From the NCBI GenBank assembly GCA_035366835.1, contig DAOSIS010000006.1, forward strand, positions 62,001 through 126,000: a stretch of 64,000 nucleotides of DNA. Reading direction: 5' to 3'. The notes under the pieces were generated by a model that was not told the DNA's origin, ran no database searches, and saw only the letters and a program-made list of their open reading frames with translations. The position numbers and the translations under genes are program-made. Below, piece after piece: positions 25,262-34,028 of the stretch. The stretch comes from UBA6109 sp035366835 (GTDB taxonomy: Bacteria; Desulfobacterota; Syntrophia; Syntrophales; UBA6109). Position 1 is the first letter of the stretch; each line of letters begins with the position of its first letter.

Positions 25262-25579
25262 CTGTTTGAACCTGCCCCCGCCCTTTCGGGAAAACGAAAA
25301 GATAGATAGCAGATTCCCCCTGTCATTTCAAGCACCGAGACGGACAGAAAACAAGGACAACGTCAGGAAGATTGTGCCGCGAGATCAGATTGGATTGACA
25401 GATCGGGGCGTATCGTTTATGTTGGCGCACGCGCGTTTCGACGAGCCGTTCCAACCGCTCGATGTCTTCGACCGGACGCTGATCAAACGGCCGACTCTCC
25501 CCGAACTTCGTGTACGAAGAAATCTGCAACAGGGCGCCGATGAAGAAGGGGAATACTGCCCGAATGAAAGGAACTGTCG
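25262..25579. other. Divergent intergenic region of 318 bases
   Basis: It lies between the DUF502 gene (minus) and the prohibitin-like gene (plus). The only convincing element is the plus-strand promoter at 25395-25423. The rest shows no coding signal or strong hairpin. Confidence 0.5.
25395..25423 (+). promoter_or_regulatory. Sigma-70 type promoter for the prohibitin-like gene
   Basis: TTGACA (25395-25400), 17-base spacer, TATGTT (25418-25423), giving a leader of about 150 bases before ATG 25580. Confidence 0.6.
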
Positions 25580-26422
25580 ATGAATGAAACGGATGTTCAC
25601 AAGGCAGCGGACATGGTGAGGAAGATCCCCCCGACCGTATTGGTCGCGGCGGCCGTCCTCGTGTTTGTCCTCTTCTCCAAGCCGTGGGTCACGGTCGGCC
25701 CGGGGCAAAGGGGCGTACTCCTCAATTTCGGGGCCGTGCAGAACGTGGTGTTGGACGAGGGGCTCCATTTCCGGGTGCCCATCATGCAGGAGATCGTCCT
25801 GATGGACGTCAAGGTGCAGAAGGCGGTCACCGATACCGTGGCGGCATCGGCCGACCTCCAGGACGTCACGTCAACGGTTGCGCTGAATTATCATCTGGTG
25901 CCCGACAAGGCGAACGTCGTCTACCAGAGCATCGGCACATTTTTCAAGGAACGCATCATCGACCCGGCGATCCTCGAGGTGGTGAAGGCCGTAACCGCGA
26001 AATACTCCGCGGAAGAGCTGATCACGAAACGGCCGCAGGTGAGCGAGGCGATGAGGGCCGCCCTCAGCGAAAGGCTCCGGGAGTACAACATCGCCGTCGA
26101 CGCGTTCTCGATCGTCGCCTTCAGCTTCTCGAAGGTCTTCACGGAAGCCATCGAAGCGAAACAGACGGCCGAACAGCTTGCCCTCAAGGCGCGAAGAGAC
26201 CTCGAACGGATCAAGATCGAAGCGGAGCAGAAGATCACCGCGGCAAAGGCGGAGGCGGAATCTCTGAGGCTGCAGCGGGCGAACATCTCGGCCGACCTCA
26301 TCGAACTGCGAAGAATCGAAGCGAACCTCAAGGCCATCGAAAAATGGAATGGAATTCTGCCACAGGTCACAGGCGGCGGAAGCGTACCGTTGATCGGCCT
26401 GGGGGACATCAAGAAGCAGTAA
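25580..26422 (+). CDS. Prohibitin/SPFH-domain membrane protein
   Basis: 280 residues. A single membrane segment (~17-33) is followed at once by the SPFH domain: Val-Gly-Pro-Gly-Gln-Arg-Gly-Val-Leu-Leu-Asn-Phe-Gly, then Glu-Gly-Leu-His-Phe-Arg-Val-Pro, typical of prohibitins. A long charged coiled coil (~185-250) contains Glu-Ala-Lys-Gln-Thr-Ala-Glu-Gln. Such proteins form large ring or cage assemblies on the membrane and often regulate FtsH-type proteases or membrane microdomains. No protease gene is adjacent. Monocistronic, with its own promoter. Confidence 0.92.
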   Translation: MNETDVHKAADMVRKIPPTVLVAAAVLVFVLFSKPWVTVGPGQRGVLLNFGAVQNVVLDEGLHFRVPIMQEIVLMDVKVQKAVTDTVAASADLQDVTSTVALNYHLVPDKANVVYQSIGTFFKERIIDPAILEVVKAVTAKYSAEELITKRPQVSEAMRAALSERLREYNIAVDAFSIVAFSFSKVFTEAIEAKQTAEQLALKARRDLERIKIEAEQKITAAKAEAESLRLQRANISADLIELRRIEANLKAIEKWNGILPQVTGGGSVPLIGLGDIKKQ

Positions 26423-26606
26423 ACCGCCTTCTTTCTTCATGCGCCGCAAGCGCCCCTTCTCGCACCGCGGATCGTACCGTCGGCTCCCCGCCCTCCGGAA
26501 GAACCTCGTGCCGGAGGCGGGGAATCCCGCCGCACCGCCCCTTTTCGGTTTTTTCCGGTACCGCCGACCGTCATTTTTCCGCCGCTGCGCGACTTTTTCG
26601 AGGCCC

Positions 26607-26634
26607 TTGACAACGCCCCAAAAAGGTATATACA
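26607..26634 (+). promoter_or_regulatory. Strong promoter for the coiled-coil lipoprotein
   Basis: TTGACA (26607-26612), 16 bases, TATACA (26629-26634); ATG 26689 follows GGAGG about 55 bases downstream. Confidence 0.65.
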
Positions 26635-26688
26635 GGGACCGCTTTTTCAAAAAGACAGACAACACATATATTTCTGAAGGAGGATGGT

Positions 26689-27285
26689 ATGAAGGTTCTG
26701 AGGTATTCGGTATCGTTGTTGATGGTTCTTGCGTTGGCACTGGTTTTCGTCGGCTGCGCGAAAGCGCCCGAGGCAGAGCAGCAGGCTGCGAAAACCGCCA
26801 TGGATGCAGCTGTATCCGCCGGTGCGGACAAGTACGCCGCTGCCGATATGGACGCCGCCAAGAAGGTGTGGGAAGCCGCGGAAGCGCAGATGAAAGACAA
26901 GAAGTACAAGGAAGCCAAGCAGGGTTATGTGGACGCGAAGGCCGCCTTCGAGAAGGCCGCCGCAGGAGTCGAGGCGGGCAAGAAGGCCGTGGCCGAAGAA
27001 GCGACCGCAGCCGTAGCGGCGTTGGAAGAAGCCTGGAAGGGCGTCGCCGCCGCCGGGAAGAAACTCGAGAAGAAGATGAAAGACCAGAAGGCCGCCTGGG
27101 ACGCGGACGTGAAGGCCTTTGAGGAAGGGCTCAAGGCCGCCAAAGAAGGGATCGCAGCGGATGCATTCGCCGCAAAGACGAAGGCCGGCGAGCTGAAGGC
27201 CGTCATCGACAAGTGGGAAGCCGCTTTCAAGGAAATGGCCGCAGCCCCGGCAGCGCCCGCCAAGGCAGAGCCCAAGAAGAAGTAA
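26689..27285 (+). CDS. Ala/Lys-rich coiled-coil lipoprotein
   Basis: 198 residues with a lipobox Val-Gly-Cys (Cys23). The mature part is almost entirely Ala, Lys, Glu and Asp and should be one long helical or coiled-coil protein. Repeats of the type Ala-Lys-x-x-Trp-Glu-Ala-Ala recall DUF4398/Lpp-like envelope proteins. A strong promoter, a good ribosome site (GGAGG) and a perfect terminator suggest high expression, as for an abundant structural lipoprotein linking outer membrane and cell wall. That role is inference. Confidence 0.8.
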   Translation: MKVLRYSVSLLMVLALALVFVGCAKAPEAEQQAAKTAMDAAVSAGADKYAAADMDAAKKVWEAAEAQMKDKKYKEAKQGYVDAKAAFEKAAAGVEAGKKAVAEEATAAVAALEEAWKGVAAAGKKLEKKMKDQKAAWDADVKAFEEGLKAAKEGIAADAFAAKTKAGELKAVIDKWEAAFKEMAAAPAAPAKAEPKKK

Positions 27286-27317
27286 CCCCTGCGCTGATAT
27301 CGTTCTTTTGCAGCGGT

Positions 27318-27355
27318 GAGCGCCCCATTCGAGACGGATGGGGCGCTCTTTTTTT
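27318..27355 (+). terminator. Rho-independent terminator of the coiled-coil lipoprotein gene
   Basis: Perfect 11-base stem (GAGCGCCCCAT with ATGGGGCGCTC), 9-base loop, then seven Ts. Confidence 0.95.
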
Positions 27356-27383
27356 GCCGGCGGGAAGGACGGAGCGGAGATGC

Positions 27384-28274
27384 TCACGAACGCGGCGATG
27401 CCGGCCGCTCCTTCAGGTCGATGACGGGATTGACGAGCGCCGCAAAGCCGTCGATCCGGCACTCGACGACGTCTCCCCCCCGGACATGGACCGCCTTGGG
27501 CGTGCCCGTGGAGATGATGTCGCCCGGGAGCAGCGTCATGACCCGGGAGTGGAACGACACGAGGTAGTCGGGCGGAAAGGTCATGTTGGAAACGACGTTC
27601 CGGGCGTGTACTTTCCCGTTGATCACGGTGGCCACATTCAGCTTCATCACATCCGCGACTTCATCCGGCGTGACCAGTTGAGGGCCGAAGCTGAAGAAAG
27701 TGTCGAAGCTCTTGGCCCTGGTCAGAAACCGCGGATTCTTCCGCAGGATGTCCTCGGCCGTCATGTCGAGAATCGTGGTGAACCCCGCGACCACGGACAG
27801 CCAGTCTTCCCGTTCCACGTCCCTGCACTTCCGGCCCAGGACGATGCCCAATTCGGCCTCGGCCGTCGTTCTTTCCGACTGCCGGGGTATCGCAATCGCC
27901 TCACCTGGCCCGATGATCGTCGTGTCGGGCTTCATGAAACTCGCCGGCTCGTCATCGGGCGCCTTTTCCGCCAGATCGGCGGCATGCTCGACATAGTTGA
28001 GGCCGATGCCCCAGATCTTCCGGGGATGCCGGTACAGCGGGGCATAGGCCGCCTCCCCGAAAGGAACCGGCCGTTCCCTTTCGAGCCGTTCCCCTCCCTC
28101 CGCACGATACCATGCGTGAAGCTCGTCGAATCCGCCCGTCGAAATCAGGTCCAGCATGTCCGTGGGCCATCTCCTGCCCCATCGTTCATTGATGGCGTCC
28201 ACCGGAACCCATCCATCCGCCAGAACGATGGCGGCGGACTCTTCGCCCTTCCAGCGTATCGTCGCCGCTCTCAT
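27384..28274 (-). CDS. Fumarylacetoacetate hydrolase family protein
   Basis: 296 residues. The C-terminal FAH domain (~85-290) shows Ile-Gly-Leu-Asn-Tyr-x-x-His, Phe-Met-Lys-Pro, Glu-Ala-Glu-Leu-Gly-Ile-Val-Leu-Gly (metal-binding acidic residues) and Gly-Asp-Ile-Ile-Ser-Thr-Gly-Thr-Pro. The family hydrolyses or decarboxylates beta-diketo or oxo acids in aromatic and amino-acid breakdown (FAHD1/HpcE-like). The exact substrate cannot be read from the sequence. The next gene upstream encodes a binding protein on the same strand with a gap of 97 bases. Confidence 0.88.
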   Translation of the reverse strand: MRAATIRWKGEESAAIVLADGWVPVDAINERWGRRWPTDMLDLISTGGFDELHAWYRAEGGERLERERPVPFGEAAYAPLYRHPRKIWGIGLNYVEHAADLAEKAPDDEPASFMKPDTTIIGPGEAIAIPRQSERTTAEAELGIVLGRKCRDVEREDWLSVVAGFTTILDMTAEDILRKNPRFLTRAKSFDTFFSFGPQLVTPDEVADVMKLNVATVINGKVHARNVVSNMTFPPDYLVSFHSRVMTLLPGDIISTGTPKAVHVRGGDVVECRIDGFAALVNPVIDLKERPASPRS

Positions 28275-28371
28275 TTACCGCCTCCTCCGCTCGCTTGCGG
28301 CGCCGCACTCAACGGCGGGCGCCGGACACCGCTCGGGTCTTCCCTTCCTGCCGTTCCGGTCTGCGCATCCT

Positions 28372-29493
28372 TCAGGGCAGCGGGACGAAATCGCCCCGGG
28401 CGTCGATCCGATAGGTCCTGTAGATGTCGCCCACCCGGTCCCCTTTTTCGCTGAAAGAGATCCGTCCCGTCAGGCCGTTGTGCTCCTTGTATTTCCGGCG
28501 GAGATACTCGGAGGTCTTGTCGGCCTCCAGGCTCTTCGCCTCCCGCATGGCGGCCGCAACCGCCAGGAGACCGTCTCCCGCCATCATGGCATGGATGGAG
28601 GTCAGGGGATGTCCGTATTGCCTGGCGAAGGCCGGCAGGAAGGCCTTGGCCTGCCTGGTCTTCATGTCCGCGGGCAAGGGGGAACCGACGCAGAGGAAAC
28701 CCCTCGCCGCATCGCGGCCGGCGATCATGACCAGCTCCGGGTTGATGTTCGCGTCCCCGCCGAGGAAGGGCACATTCCAGCCCATCTCCATCTTCTGCCG
28801 CAGCAGCAGGCCCCCTTCGGGATAATAGCCCGTGAAGAAGACGGCATCCGCGCCGGCGGCCTTCATCCGCGCGAGAACCGCGGCGTAGTCCTGCCGTTCC
28901 GGAATCAGGGCGTCGAAAAAGGGAATCCTGAGCTCCTTTTCCAGCAGGGCCCGCAACTGCTCTGCGAGGCCCCTGGCATAGAGGCTGTTGTCATGCAGGA
29001 CGGCGATCCTCTTCAGCTTGAGTTTCCGGACCAGCGAAGCCGCGACTCGCCCCTGCTCGTCGTCCCGCGGGCAGGTCCGGAAGAAATACCGGAGGCCCTT
29101 CTCGGACAGGGAGACGGCCGTCGCCCCGTTGGCCATCTGAAGGATCCGCGCATCGTTGAAAATGTCCTGAACGGCCTCCGCGGCCTCCGATCCGTAGGGA
29201 CCGATGACGGCGCTGACCTTCAAGGCGACCATCTCCCTGGCCGCCGCCTGGGCCGCCCTGGCGGTCGCGGCGGAGTCCCCGTCGATCAGTTCGACCGGCC
29301 TGCCCAGAATGCCGCCCTTTTCATTGAGGTCGCGAACGAGGAGGTCCACGACCTGCTTCGCCTGCAGTCCTTCATCGGACCAGGAACCCGTCAAGGGCCC
29401 CAGAAGGCCGATGCGAACGGTCTCGAACGCCGGTGCAGGTGTCCCCGACAGGACCAGCAGCGCGATCAGCGTGACAACGATTCTTTTCACCAA
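28372..29493 (-). CDS. Branched-chain amino acid-type ABC substrate-binding protein (orphan)
   Basis: 373 residues with a cleavable signal peptide (Lys-Arg then a hydrophobic stretch, cleavage near Pro-Ala-Phe). The mature part starts Val-Arg-Ile-Gly-Leu-Leu-Gly-Pro-Leu-Thr-Gly, the hallmark of Peripla_BP_6/LivK proteins, and later has Gly-Gly-Asp-Ala-Asn. The start is TTG 29493 or GTG 29490, behind GGGAGG. No permease or ATPase genes are near, so it either works with a distant Liv system or acts as a sensor. The ligand is undetermined. Confidence 0.85.
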   Translation of the reverse strand: MVKRIVVTLIALLVLSGTPAPAFETVRIGLLGPLTGSWSDEGLQAKQVVDLLVRDLNEKGGILGRPVELIDGDSAATARAAQAAAREMVALKVSAVIGPYGSEAAEAVQDIFNDARILQMANGATAVSLSEKGLRYFFRTCPRDDEQGRVAASLVRKLKLKRIAVLHDNSLYARGLAEQLRALLEKELRIPFFDALIPERQDYAAVLARMKAAGADAVFFTGYYPEGGLLLRQKMEMGWNVPFLGGDANINPELVMIAGRDAARGFLCVGSPLPADMKTRQAKAFLPAFARQYGHPLTSIHAMMAGDGLLAVAAAMREAKSLEADKTSEYLRRKYKEHNGLTGRISFSEKGDRVGDIYRTYRIDARGDFVPLP

Positions 29494-29540
29494 CTCCGTC
29501 CTCCCGGCAACCCTTCCGCTCTTTGCGGTACGCGGCGGGC

Positions 29541-30335
29541 CTACCCCCGCGAACCCAGGCGGAGGCCGCCGTGAATGAAGTAGACCTCCCCGGCCACCGC
29601 CTCGTTGCGGTACATCTCGGAGACCAGCGATGCGATTTCATCCGGCTCCACGAGCCGGCCTACCGGCACTTCCTTGAGAATGCCAGCGAGCGCCTTCTGA
29701 TCCATCCCCTTCACCATGGGGGTCGCCACGTAGCCGGGCGCAACGGCCACGCAACGGATGCGATCCGCCACCCCGCGGCGGAAGAACTCCGCGGTGATCA
29801 CCTTCGGGAAAACCGACATGGCCGCCTTCGAAGAGGCATAGTTGATCTGCCCCGCCGTTCCCAGCGACCCGGTCGATGAGATCAGGCAGATGAGCCCGCG
29901 GGAGCCGCTGTTGATCATCTGCTCGGCGCAGTCGCGCACGGTGAGGAAGACGCCGGTCAGGTTGATGTCCAGAACGCTCCGGAACTGGTCCAGGGACATC
30001 TTCTTCGTCACCTTTCCCGATTCCCGGTCGACGGCAACCATCAGGCCGTCGCGGATGATCCCGGCGGCGGGAAAGACCAGGTGGATGCCGCCGAAACGCT
30101 CCACGGCCAGCCGCGCCAGGGCGGCGCTGTCCTCTTCCTTCGTGACGTTGCAGACCTTCGTCGCCACCTCGCCGCCGGCCGCCCGGATCTCCCGTTCCAC
30201 CCGCTCCAGGGCGTCCGGAACGACGTCCGCCAGGACGACGCGCCCTCCCTGCCGAACCCAGCAGCGCGCCATTGCCTCGCCGATCCCGCTTCCTCCGCCC
30301 GTGATCACCGCCGTCGCTCCCTCGATTTTCAGCAT
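29541..30335 (-). CDS. Short-chain dehydrogenase/reductase
   Basis: 264 residues from ATG 30335, preceded by AGGAGG at 8 bases; longer starts add unrelated residues. A classical SDR: Thr-Gly-Gly-Gly-Ser-Gly-Ile-Gly cofactor loop, Ser-Ser in Leu-Ile-Ser-Ser-Thr-Gly-Ser, and Tyr-Ala-Ser-Ser-Lys as catalytic Tyr/Lys. An acidic residue after beta-2 (Leu-Ala-Asp-Val-Val) suggests NAD rather than NADP. Substrate unknown. Confidence 0.9.
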   Translation of the reverse strand: MLKIEGATAVITGGGSGIGEAMARCWVRQGGRVVLADVVPDALERVEREIRAAGGEVATKVCNVTKEEDSAALARLAVERFGGIHLVFPAAGIIRDGLMVAVDRESGKVTKKMSLDQFRSVLDINLTGVFLTVRDCAEQMINSGSRGLICLISSTGSLGTAGQINYASSKAAMSVFPKVITAEFFRRGVADRIRCVAVAPGYVATPMVKGMDQKALAGILKEVPVGRLVEPDEIASLVSEMYRNEAVAGEVYFIHGGLRLGSRG

Positions 30336-30472
30336 CGCTCTTGCCTCCTTCGCCGAGATCAGAAATTCTCCCTTCATTCCTCTCCGCGCCCGCGGTTCCG
30401 CGGGGCGTGCCGCATCCGGTTTTCTTTCGGCACTGCGAGGCCTCCTATACCACAACCGCGCGCCGCGCGTAA

Positions 30473-30513
30473 GATCGAAGCTGTCCGGAGCATGTTCCGG
30501 AGAATCTTCGATC
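30473..30513. repeat. Dispersed hairpin repeat, copy A
   Basis: Outer arms GATCGAAG and CTTCGATC enclose two TCCGGA boxes. A second copy with the same layout is at 62288-62327. Confidence 0.65.
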
Positions 30514-30532
30514 CTCCCGAAGAAAATACCGC

Positions 30533-30561
30533 TTGACTTTGCCTCCGAGACGCACTATGAG
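30533..30561 (+). promoter_or_regulatory. Promoter of the cold-shock gene
   Basis: TTGACT (30533-30538), 17 bases, TATGAG (30556-30561). The resulting leader of about 170 bases is long, as for cspA-type genes. Confidence 0.5.
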
Positions 30562-30740
30562 CTTTCCAGGTTTACCGGTTCTCCCGGTGCCTCCGGAGTG
30601 CCTGGGCGCCCCGGGGAGTTGGATGCAGACAACTTGCAGTGCAGGGTGAAACCGCCGGTACGCATGCGTCGAGGCGGTTTTCTGCTTTCTGCCACGGTGG
30701 CGATCCAACTTGGTACACTTTAGAAAGGAGGAAGCAACCG

Positions 30741-30941
30741 ATGTCGGAAGGTACCGTTAAGTGGTTCAACGAGAAAAAAGGGTTCGGTTTCATCCAGAAG
30801 GATGACGGCGGAGACGTATTCGTTCACTTCAGCGCCATTCAGGGCGACGGATTCAAGACCCTGTACGAGAATCAGCGCGTCAGCTTCGACGTCGAGCAGG
30901 GCACCAAAGGCCCCTCGGCGACGAACGTGAAAGTTCTGTAA
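30741..30941 (+). CDS. Cold-shock domain protein (CspA family)
   Basis: 66 residues, a single cold-shock domain. RNP1 is Lys-Gly-Phe-Gly-Phe-Ile and RNP2 Val-Phe-Val-His-Phe. The start Met-Ser-Glu-Gly-Thr-Val-Lys-Trp-Phe at 30741 has AGGAGG upstream; earlier in-frame ATGs lie in the leader. It binds single-stranded RNA/DNA as a chaperone. The long structured leader may give cold-dependent translation as in E. coli cspA (inference). A terminator at 30954-30995 separates it from the RRM gene. Confidence 0.95.
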   Translation: MSEGTVKWFNEKKGFGFIQKDDGGDVFVHFSAIQGDGFKTLYENQRVSFDVEQGTKGPSATNVKVL

Positions 30942-30953
30942 CCCTGTCTTTCG

Positions 30954-30995
30954 GAGGGGAAGAGTCGTGCCCGTCACGGCTCTTCCCTCTTTTTT
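30954..30995 (+). terminator. Rho-independent terminator after the cold-shock gene
   Basis: Long stem (GAGGG-AAGAG-CGTG arms against CACG-CTCTT-CCCTC) followed by six Ts. Confidence 0.9.
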
Positions 30996-31019
30996 CCCCA
31001 CCAACGAAAGGAATGTCCC

Positions 31020-31343
31020 ATGAACAAGAAATTGTACGTCGGCAATCTCTCTGCGAGCGTGACCGATGAAGATCTCAAATCGAACTTTTCCCAGTGCGGC
31101 ACCGTCCTGTCCGTGAACGTGGTCAAGGACCGCTACACCGGCGCCTCCCGGGGTTTCGGATTTGTCGAAATGGAAACCGCCGAGGCGGCACAGGCGGCGA
31201 TCACGAAATTCAACGGCGGCCAGCTCGACGGAAACACCATCATCGTCAGTGAAGCCCGGCCGAAACGTGATGAAGGACGCGGTCCGTCCTTCGGCGGGCC
31301 CCGCAGACCGGGTGGCGGCGGCGGGTTCCGAAGCCGCTACTAG
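31020..31343 (+). CDS. RRM-domain RNA-binding protein
   Basis: 107 residues: one RRM (residues 3-80) with RNP2 Leu-Tyr-Val-Gly-Asn-Leu and RNP1 Arg-Gly-Phe-Gly-Phe-Val-Glu-Met, then a Gly/Arg/Pro-rich tail like eukaryotic GR-rich RNA-binding proteins. Bacterial members (Rbp family) are often cold-induced. Its position directly behind a cold-shock gene fits. The ATG at 31020 has AAAGGAATG ahead. The intervening terminator means it depends on read-through or on its own promoter. Confidence 0.93.
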   Translation: MNKKLYVGNLSASVTDEDLKSNFSQCGTVLSVNVVKDRYTGASRGFGFVEMETAEAAQAAITKFNGGQLDGNTIIVSEARPKRDEGRGPSFGGPRRPGGGGGFRSRY

Positions 31344-31530
31344 GGCGAAACTTCTCCGGCCCGTGCAGCGGCCGCCGTCATCCGGCGGCCGCCGCACGGA
31401 ATTCCTTGACCTCCCCCCCTCTCCCCCTTATACTTCCCCTATCGCAGGCGCGTTCCCATCAAACAACCCAATTTTCTGTTCCCGTTTCGAAAAAACAAGG
31501 CCGGCCCCCGTGCGGCCCCCGGAGGGAGAG

Positions 31531-34011
31531 ATGGTGAAAGCAGCCAAAGGCAAACCGGTCGTGCCGTCCGTTCGCACCGGCGCCAGTGTCCCCGAGATCA
31601 AACAGGCCATACTCGACAACCTCGTCTGTACCCAAGGCCGCTTTCCTCCCGTGGCGACACGCAACGACTACTACCTCGCCCTCGCCTATACGGTGCGCGA
31701 CCGGATGCTCTCACGCTGGGCGAAGACCGCCCACACGTACTTCCAGAAGGCCAGCCGGACCGTCTGCTACCTGTCCGCGGAATTCCTGCTGGGTCCCCAC
31801 CTGGAAAACAACATGATCAACCTCGGGATCTACGAGGAGGTGCGCCGGGCGGCGGAGGAACTCGGGCTCGACCTCCGGCAGCTCATCGAACAAGAAGAGG
31901 AACCCGGCCTCGGCAACGGCGGACTGGGAAGGCTGGCGGCCTGTTACCTGGATTCGCTCGCCACCCTCGGCATCCCGGCGATCGGCTACGGCGTCCGCTA
32001 CGAATTCGGCATCTTCACGCAGAAGATTTCCGACGGCTGGCAGGAAGAGGTGGCCGACCAGTGGCTGCGCAAGGGGAATCCCTGGGAAATCCCCCGCCCC
32101 GAGATCGCCTACGACGTCCCGTTCGGCGGCCACACGGAGGGCGGTTTCGACGAATCGGGCCGCTTCCGTCCGCGCTGGATTCCGGACCGGTTCGTCCGCG
32201 GCGTCGCCTACGACACCATGATCTCCGGATACGACTCGCCCTCGGTCATCATGCTGCGGCTGTTCCGGGCGGGCGCCACGACCTCCTTCGATTTCCGTTC
32301 CTTCAACGCCGGCGACTACTACGGCGCCGTCCACGACAAGATCGGCTCGGAGAATCTGACCAAGGTACTCTACCCCAACGACGAACCGCAGGCGGGCAAG
32401 CAGCTGCGGCTCATGCAGCAGTTCTTCTTCGTCTCCTGCGCCCTGCAGGACATGATCCGCATCTACCTGCAGCGCGAGTCGGACCTCGCCGGATTTCATG
32501 AGAAGTACGCCGTCCAGCTCAACGACACGCACCCCTCCATCGGCGTCGCCGAACTGATGCGGCTGCTCATGGACGTCCACGGCATGGAATGGGAAGCGGC
32601 CTGGACCGTCACGGAAAAGACCTTCTGCTACACGAACCACACGCTGCTGTCCGAGGCGCTGGAGAAATGGTCCGTCCCGCTGTTTCAGCGCCTCCTGCCC
32701 CGCCACCTGGAGATCATCCTCGAGATCAACCGGCGCTTCCTCGAGGGCGTGAGGGGCGCCTATCCCGGCGACGAAGCGCTCGTGCAGCGCCTGTCCCTCA
32801 TCGACGAGTGGGGGGAGCGCTACGTCCGCATGGCGAACCTGGCCTGCGTCGGAAGCCGCAGGATCAACGGCGTCGCGCAGCTGCACACGGACCTCCTCTG
32901 CGAGCAGGTCCTCTGCGACTTTCACCGCATCAGTCCCGAGAAGTTCCTCAACGTCACGAACGGCGTCACGCCGCGGCGGTTCGTCGTCCAGTCCAATCCG
33001 ACGCTTGCGGCGCTCATCTCCGCCCGGATCGGCAGCGGCTGGATCAAGGACCTGTCCTCCTTCCGGGAACTGGAGCCCGCCGCCGGGGACAGCGCCTTTC
33101 TCGGCGCCTGGCACGGGGCAAAGCTCGAGAACAAGCGCCTGCTGGGCGACATCATCCGGCGGCAAACCGGCGTCGCCGTCGATCCCGCGTCGCTGTTCGA
33201 CGTTCACGTCAAACGGATCCACGAGTACAAGCGACAGCACCTGAATGTCCTGCACGTGATCTCGCTGTACAACCGCATCTGCCGGGGCCTGACCGATGGA
33301 ATGCCTCCCCGTACGGTGATCTTCGGCGGCAAGGCCGCGCCGGGCTACTTCATGGCCAAGCTGATCATCAAGCTGATCCACTCGGTCGCCGATGCGGTGA
33401 ACGGCGATCCCCGGGTCAAGGACCTGCTCCGCGTCGTCTTTCTCCCGAACTACAATGTCAAGAACGCCCAGCGCGTCTACCCGGCCGCCGATCTCTCCGA
33501 GCAGATCTCAACCGCCGGGAAGGAGGCGTCCGGCACCGGCAACATGAAGTTTTCCATGAACGGCGCCCTGACGATCGGCACGCTGGACGGGGCGAACGTG
33601 GAAATCCGCGATGAAGTCGGGGCGGAAAACTTCTTCCTCTTCGGCCTGACGGCGGACGACGTCGCCAGGAAAAGATCCGAAGGATACAGGCCGCAGGAGG
33701 CCATCGCGGCCGACGACGGGCTGCGCGAGGCGATCGAGATGATCGAAGGCGGCCGCTTTTCCCGCGGCGACCGGGATCTCTTCCGCCCGCTCACCGAGTC
33801 CCTGCGCCGGCGCGACGAGTACATGCTCTGCGCAGACTTTCCGTCCTACGTCGACTGCCAGGAGCGCGTCGGCCGCGCCTTCCTCAACGAACGGGAATGG
33901 CTGCGGATGAGCGTCCTCAACGTCGCCCGGATCGGCAAATTTTCCTCGGACCGCGCGGTCCGCGAATATTGCGAGTCGGTCTGGAACATCGAACCGGTCA
34001 CCATCGACTGA
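31531..34011 (+). CDS. glgP: Glycogen/alpha-glucan phosphorylase
   Basis: 826 residues, full length for GT35. The PLP-lysine region reads Lys-Glu-Ala-Ser-Gly-Thr-Gly-Asn-Met-Lys-Phe-Ser-Met-Asn-Gly, and the N-terminal Leu-Ser-Ala-Glu-Phe-Leu-Leu-Gly and Gly-Leu-Gly-Asn-Gly-Gly-Leu-Gly-Arg segments are diagnostic. It releases glucose-1-phosphate from alpha-1,4-glucan in the cytoplasm. The ATG at 31531 follows GGAGGGAGAG. The reading frame is open further upstream to 31162, but that part is the other frame of the RRM gene. Pyruvate kinase follows 17 bases later, so sugar release and lower glycolysis share a transcript. Confidence 0.96.
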   Translation: MVKAAKGKPVVPSVRTGASVPEIKQAILDNLVCTQGRFPPVATRNDYYLALAYTVRDRMLSRWAKTAHTYFQKASRTVCYLSAEFLLGPHLENNMINLGIYEEVRRAAEELGLDLRQLIEQEEEPGLGNGGLGRLAACYLDSLATLGIPAIGYGVRYEFGIFTQKISDGWQEEVADQWLRKGNPWEIPRPEIAYDVPFGGHTEGGFDESGRFRPRWIPDRFVRGVAYDTMISGYDSPSVIMLRLFRAGATTSFDFRSFNAGDYYGAVHDKIGSENLTKVLYPNDEPQAGKQLRLMQQFFFVSCALQDMIRIYLQRESDLAGFHEKYAVQLNDTHPSIGVAELMRLLMDVHGMEWEAAWTVTEKTFCYTNHTLLSEALEKWSVPLFQRLLPRHLEIILEINRRFLEGVRGAYPGDEALVQRLSLIDEWGERYVRMANLACVGSRRINGVAQLHTDLLCEQVLCDFHRISPEKFLNVTNGVTPRRFVVQSNPTLAALISARIGSGWIKDLSSFRELEPAAGDSAFLGAWHGAKLENKRLLGDIIRRQTGVAVDPASLFDVHVKRIHEYKRQHLNVLHVISLYNRICRGLTDGMPPRTVIFGGKAAPGYFMAKLIIKLIHSVADAVNGDPRVKDLLRVVFLPNYNVKNAQRVYPAADLSEQISTAGKEASGTGNMKFSMNGALTIGTLDGANVEIRDEVGAENFFLFGLTADDVARKRSEGYRPQEAIAADDGLREAIEMIEGGRFSRGDRDLFRPLTESLRRRDEYMLCADFPSYVDCQERVGRAFLNEREWLRMSVLNVARIGKFSSDRAVREYCESVWNIEPVTID

Positions 34012-34028
34012 TCCGCGGAGCCGCCCCG

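Larger units (their letters stand above)
30336..30740. other. 405-base region before the cold-shock gene: promoter, dispersed palindrome and structured leader
   Basis: From left to right it holds a palindromic repeat (30473-30513) and a promoter (30533-30561). A ~170-base transcribed leader follows, containing a hairpin formed by AAACCGCC and GGCGGTTT (about 30651-30682, a palindromic GCATGC inside the loop), with a short T run. I see no gene in it. Confidence 0.55.

Noticed and set aside
22958..25309. 783-codon plus-strand frame opposite ahcY and DUF502
   Set aside because: Shadow frame antisense to two well-supported genes.
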